The notes beneath the pieces are model-generated. The model was not told where the DNA came from. It searched no databases and was given only the letters and a program-made list of their open reading frames with translations. This document shows, piece by piece, positions 18,114 to 21,216 of a stretch of 21,216 bases of DNA; position 1 is the first letter of the stretch; every line of letters starts with the position of its first letter. The stretch spans positions 1 through 21,216 of the forward strand of contig NZVP01000002.1 in assembly GCA_002697405.1 (NCBI GenBank). Reading direction: 5' to 3'. The DNA is from Flammeovirgaceae bacterium (GTDB lineage Bacteria > Bacteroidota > Bacteroidia > Cytophagales > MED-G16). Made by a program: the position numbers and the translations under genes.

Positions 18114-18293
18114 TTGCTTCTTATAGTTATTTTGTTGATAACAGCTTGGGAAGTTTATTGGACTTATAACGCTTGCTGGTTAGCATCAAAACTTAATGAC
18201 AAGAAATGGTTTTTGTTTTTTTTAACTTTTGCTTTACTAGGGATCCCTGAAATAATTTATATAAATAAGAACAGCAGACGTTTAGGTAAGTAA
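18114..18293 (+). CDS. Small membrane protein, 59 aa, resembling the DUF5652 type
   Basis: A short ORF begins 5 nt after the transporter stop. It starts with TTG at 18114 (AGAGGA 9 nt upstream) and ends with TAA at 18291-18293. It encodes two hydrophobic segments (about residues 2-23 and 33-50) separated by a charged turn (SKLNDKKW), and a basic tail (NKNSRRLGK). The pattern of a tryptophan-rich first helix, an alanine-containing WLASK, then DKKWFLFFL and LLGIPEIIYI, resembles small proteins of the DUF5652 type, whose function is unknown. It overlaps the opposing dapE end by 12 nt. The composition is not random, with Trp, Tyr and Pro in sensible places, which argues for a real gene. The TTG start is the weakest point. 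Confidence 0.62.
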   Translation: MLLIVILLITAWEVYWTYNACWLASKLNDKKWFLFFLTFALLGIPEIIYINKNSRRLGK

Positions 18294-19412
18294 GCTTTTT
18301 AAAATATTTTTATAGACCTCTGATAGCTGTGTCAGTTCTTCTATTTTTACTCTTTCATCTATTTTGTGTATTGAGTCATTCACAGGGCCTAGTTCGACAA
18401 CTTCTGCTCCCGTTGGAGCTAAAAATCTTCCATCCGAAGTTCCTCCATCAGTTGTTTGATCAGGCACGATATCAACAATAGAGGTTATAGAATTTTTTAC
18501 AGATTCTATTAACGTTGTTTGAGTATTTAAAAAAGGATTTCCTCCTTGAATCCAGTTTATCTCATAACTTAGCTTATGGCGGTTTAAAATATTTTCTACA
18601 GATTCTTTAATGTCTTCAGTTGTTGTAGAAGGGGAGTACCTAACATTACAGTTCAATTTCAATTCTCCAGGAATTACATTAGAAGCTCCAGTTCCTGATC
18701 TAAGGTTTGATATCTGAAGAACGCTGTCTTGAAATTGTCCAGTTTTATCTTTCCAATTTAATTTTGATATTTCATTTATTGCTTCTGTCGCGAGGTGGAT
18801 AGGGTTTTTAGCCTTATGCGGGTAGGCTATATGTCCTTGAACTCCATAAATCTTAATCTCACTTCCTATAGAGCCTCTTCTCCCAATTTTGATTACATCA
18901 CCTAACTTTTCACTAGCTGTTGGCTCCCCAACTAGACACCAATCTATCTTTTCTTTCCTGCTGTTTAATTCTTCAACAACTTTAACTACGCCATTGACCG
19001 CAGGTCCTTCTTCATCACTGGTTAGTAAGACACCTATTCTTCCGTTTATCTTAGATTTATTCTCCTTTAAAAAGCTTTCAATAGAAGTAACAAAAGCAGC
19101 TACGCTTCCTTTCATATCGGCGGCTCCTCGACCATATAAAAACCCTCCCTTCTCAGTTGGTTGAAAAGGATCATTAGACCATTCTTCTATTGGTCCTGTC
19201 GGTACAACATCGGTATGCCCCAAGAAGACAAAAAGAGGGCCACTCTCACCATAAGTTGCCCATAGATTCTTAACATCGCCGAATGGCATGTGTTCAGTTT
19301 TAAAATTAATTGCTTCTAGTCGTTCTGCAATGAGTTTTTGGCAGCCTGCATCAGACGGTGTTATTGACTGTCTAGATATAAGATCCTTAGTTAATTCTAA
19401 TGTTGGATTCAT
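18282..19412 (-). CDS. dapE: Succinyl-diaminopimelate desuccinylase DapE
   Basis: DapE hydrolyses N-succinyl-LL-2,6-diaminopimelate to succinate and LL-diaminopimelate for lysine and peptidoglycan synthesis. The 376 aa are full length (M20 family, two Zn). The metal ligands and catalytic base match H. influenzae DapE almost residue for residue: H66 in GHTDVVP, D99 in GRGAADMKG, E134/E135 in TSDEEGPA, E163 in GEPT and H349 in SIHKIDERV. The lid/dimer domain (about 180-290) carries GRRGS and the conserved GTGASNVIPGE. It lies 8 nt after dapD, on the same strand. Its 3' end overlaps the convergent 59-aa ORF. Confidence 0.96.
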   Translation of the reverse strand: MNPTLELTKDLISRQSITPSDAGCQKLIAERLEAINFKTEHMPFGDVKNLWATYGESGPLFVFLGHTDVVPTGPIEEWSNDPFQPTEKGGFLYGRGAADMKGSVAAFVTSIESFLKENKSKINGRIGVLLTSDEEGPAVNGVVKVVEELNSRKEKIDWCLVGEPTASEKLGDVIKIGRRGSIGSEIKIYGVQGHIAYPHKAKNPIHLATEAINEISKLNWKDKTGQFQDSVLQISNLRSGTGASNVIPGELKLNCNVRYSPSTTTEDIKESVENILNRHKLSYEINWIQGGNPFLNTQTTLIESVKNSITSIVDIVPDQTTDGGTSDGRFLAPTGAEVVELGPVNDSIHKIDERVKIEELTQLSEVYKNILKSLLT

Positions 19413-19420
19413 ACAAAATA

Positions 19421-20347
19421 TTAATCGTTAGTATGCAGCTGATCATTCAGAGATACTTTCTTTCTATTTGGTTTACACTGAATAGCACCTGTTAAAGAAT
19501 TTCTTATAAAAAGCTGATCATCTTTTGAAGATAGCTCGGAGGCTTTTACGGTCTTCACTAATTCATTATTTTTATCTAAAACTTCTACTTTAGATCCTGC
19601 TGTTAAATACAGTCCTGCTTCTACAATACATCTGTCTCCAAGTGGAATTCCCAAACCTGAATTAGCCCCTAACAGACAATCCTCACCTACGGAAATTTTC
19701 ACATCGTTTCCGCCCGACAGTGTTCCCATAGTGCTACAACCGCCACCAAGATCAGAATTAGCTCCAATTACAACGCCAGCAGATATTCTTCCTTCAATCA
19801 TTGCAGGACCTAGAGTTCCTGCATTGAAATTAACAAAACCTTCATGCATAACAGTTGTTCCTTCAGACAAGTAGGCCCCTAATCTTACTCTGCTAGCGTC
19901 AGCTATCCTTATTCCTTCTGGAATTACATAATCGGTCAAGCAGGGAAATTTATCTATCGATCTAACATACAGTGAATCATTGTCTTTTCTAATCTCTTCT
20001 AGATCATCAGGATGCACAGGTCCTTGACTTGTCCAAACGACATTCGGTAGGGCATTAAATATGCCTTCTAAATTGATAGTATTAGGCTTAACCAACTTCA
20101 ATGATAGAAGGTGTAATTTTAAATAAGCATCTTTGACGTTTTTAATAGCAGTATCTTGATTAAGTTTGTGAAAAATAAACCTTTCTCTATCTTTAATTAT
20201 AGAAGGTATTTGTTTCTCAGATTCCAAAGATTTATATTCATCTGCATTTTCGCTTTTACAAACTATTTTTGTATAGCGAATAGCCAATATTTCGCCATTA
20301 AGACTTGTTGAAGCGACACCTGAAGCTATAAGCGGAAACTTGTTCAT
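19421..20347 (-). CDS. dapD: Tetrahydrodipicolinate N-succinyltransferase DapD (long type)
   Basis: DapD transfers succinyl from succinyl-CoA to 2,3,4,5-tetrahydrodipicolinate, the first step of the succinylase branch to diaminopimelate. The 308 aa comprise a mixed N-terminal domain (1-~120), a conserved middle with GPVHPDDLEEIR and DYVIPEGIRIADASRVRLGA, and a left-handed beta-helix of hexapeptide repeats (about 150-265) with GTTVMHEGFVNFNAGTLG, EGRISAGVVIGANSDLGGG and SVGEDCLLGANSGLGIPLGD. This is the longer DapD type seen in pseudomonads and actinobacteria, not the ~274-aa E. coli type. It sits 58 nt after dapC and 8 nt before dapE. A TATAAT on the minus strand (20359-20354) could add an internal promoter, but no good -35 accompanies it. 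Confidence 0.94.
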   Translation of the reverse strand: MNKFPLIASGVASTSLNGEILAIRYTKIVCKSENADEYKSLESEKQIPSIIKDRERFIFHKLNQDTAIKNVKDAYLKLHLLSLKLVKPNTINLEGIFNALPNVVWTSQGPVHPDDLEEIRKDNDSLYVRSIDKFPCLTDYVIPEGIRIADASRVRLGAYLSEGTTVMHEGFVNFNAGTLGPAMIEGRISAGVVIGANSDLGGGCSTMGTLSGGNDVKISVGEDCLLGANSGLGIPLGDRCIVEAGLYLTAGSKVEVLDKNNELVKTVKASELSSKDDQLFIRNSLTGAIQCKPNRKKVSLNDQLHTND

Positions 20348-20405
20348 TTTTGTATTATAAGATTTGGTTTAGTTCAAAGATATACAAAAAGTAAGAATCA
20401 ATCTT

Positions 20406-21216
20406 TTATAAGGCTGAAAAATTATCATTTATTGCAGTTAAGGCTTCTTCGATAATTTTAGTTTCATGCACTATTGCAATTCTAACGTAACCTTTCCCTG
20501 GGTTGATATTATTCTCCTGAAAAGCTAAATAAGATCCAGGCAATACAATGACATTATTTTTTTCATATAGTTGTCTGGCAAAAATTTGATCATCACCATG
20601 AACGTTAAGCCAAATATAAAAACCACCATTGGGTCTAGTAATCTCCGGTAGATCTTTTAAAGCTGAAATCGCAACTTCATATTTCTTATCATAATCTTTC
20701 TGATTTTTTTCTACATGCACTGTATCTTCCCAAGCCCATTTGCTTGCCATTTGAGTTGGTAAAGATAGAGTTACGCCATGGTAAGTTCTATAAAGCAAAA
20801 GATCTTTGATAACAGATTCATTTGCAGAAATAAAGCCTGATCTTAGACCAGCCAAATTTGATCTCTTAGATAGGCTATGGAAGACCACAGCCTTTGAATC
20901 TGGTTGAGATACATCACAGCATTCTAAAAGACCTGTAGGAGGGGTTTTTGAACTTTCGTAAATGTCTGTGTAACACTCATCTGAACATACAAGAAAATCA
21001 TACTTATCGGCTTTATTAAGCAGATCAATATAATCTTCTCTTTCAAGACAGTATCCTGTTGGATTAGAGGGAGAACAAAGAATAAGTAATTGACAGTTTT
21101 TCCATATATCTTCTGGCACTTCATCAAAATTAGGTTTGAAATTATTTTCTTCTAAGGAATTTACATAATATGCAGAAGCACCTGCCATGGTTGTTGCTCC
21201 TTCATAAATTTTATAA
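20406..21216 (-). CDS. dapC: Succinyldiaminopimelate transaminase DapC, C-terminal part (5' end outside window)
   Basis: A fold-type I PLP aminotransferase, probably converting N-succinyl-2-amino-6-ketopimelate to N-succinyl-LL-diaminopimelate with glutamate as donor. The frame is open to the right edge; the residues before the ATG at 21188 read YKIYEGATT, which is conserved family sequence, so that ATG is internal. PLP-site features are CSPSNPTGY (substrate/PLP loop), SDECYTDIYE (the Asp that binds the pyridine nitrogen, plus Tyr), and HSLSKRSNLAGLRSGF with the Schiff-base lysine. GYVRIAIVH near the end holds the carboxylate-binding arginine. The specific assignment over other class I aminotransferases rests on the EGA/AGA segment and on dapD and dapE directly downstream. 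Confidence 0.88.
   Translation of the reverse strand, partial: YKIYEGATTMAGASAYYVNSLEENNFKPNFDEVPEDIWKNCQLLILCSPSNPTGYCLEREDYIDLLNKADKYDFLVCSDECYTDIYESSKTPPTGLLECCDVSQPDSKAVVFHSLSKRSNLAGLRSGFISANESVIKDLLLYRTYHGVTLSLPTQMASKWAWEDTVHVEKNQKDYDKKYEVAISALKDLPEITRPNGGFYIWLNVHGDDQIFARQLYEKNNVIVLPGSYLAFQENNINPGKGYVRIAIVHETKIIEEALTAINDNFSAL

Overview
The window looks like about 21 kb of core chromosome from an AT-rich, tightly packed marine-type gammaproteobacterium. Several gene orders match gammaproteobacteria: pepA-holC-valS diverging from lptF-lptG, and holD-rimI (clamp-loader psi subunit next to the S18 acetyltransferase). The low GC, near-absent spacers and tail-to-tail overlaps suggest a streamlined lineage such as SAR86. 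That placement is inferred from style and protein families, not proven. I see no tRNA, rRNA, insertion sequence, CRISPR array or prophage signal.

Layout from left to right. Positions 1-470 hold the 3' end of tilS (tRNA-Ile lysidine synthetase), convergent with a leftward pair: leuA (first committed leucine step), then a GPH-family sugar/cation symporter. Upstream of leuA is a 222-bp structured spacer, the least explained DNA in the window, with a 10-bp hairpin and competing inverted repeats. Rightward from there run holD and rimI. A leftward glutathione peroxidase gene follows. Diverging from it is a four-gene rightward run (aldo/keto reductase, ElaA-type acetyltransferase, membrane-anchored PpiC-like protein, HupE/UreJ-like membrane protein), with junctions of 2 nt, -8 nt and 1 nt. 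A leftward cluster comes next: pepA, holC, valS, and then a small membrane protein carrying a cold-shock domain. lptF and lptG (LPS export permease) run rightward, converge on a leftward RDD membrane protein, and are followed by a rightward POT peptide transporter plus an unannotated-size (59 aa) membrane protein. The right end is a leftward dapC-dapD-dapE block for lysine/diaminopimelate synthesis; dapC runs off the window.

Functionally the region is housekeeping: translation (tilS, valS, rimI), replication (both chi and psi of DNA polymerase III), leucine and diaminopimelate synthesis, LPS export, peptide uptake and breakdown (POT, pepA), and peroxide defence. I find no convincing undescribed multi-gene system. 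The best leads are the structured leuA/holD spacer, the membrane-tethered cold-shock protein, the PpiC-like/HupE-like pair without hydrogenase or urease genes, and the 59-aa protein behind the peptide transporter. No gene-free stretch exceeds 300 bases; the longest is the leuA/holD spacer.
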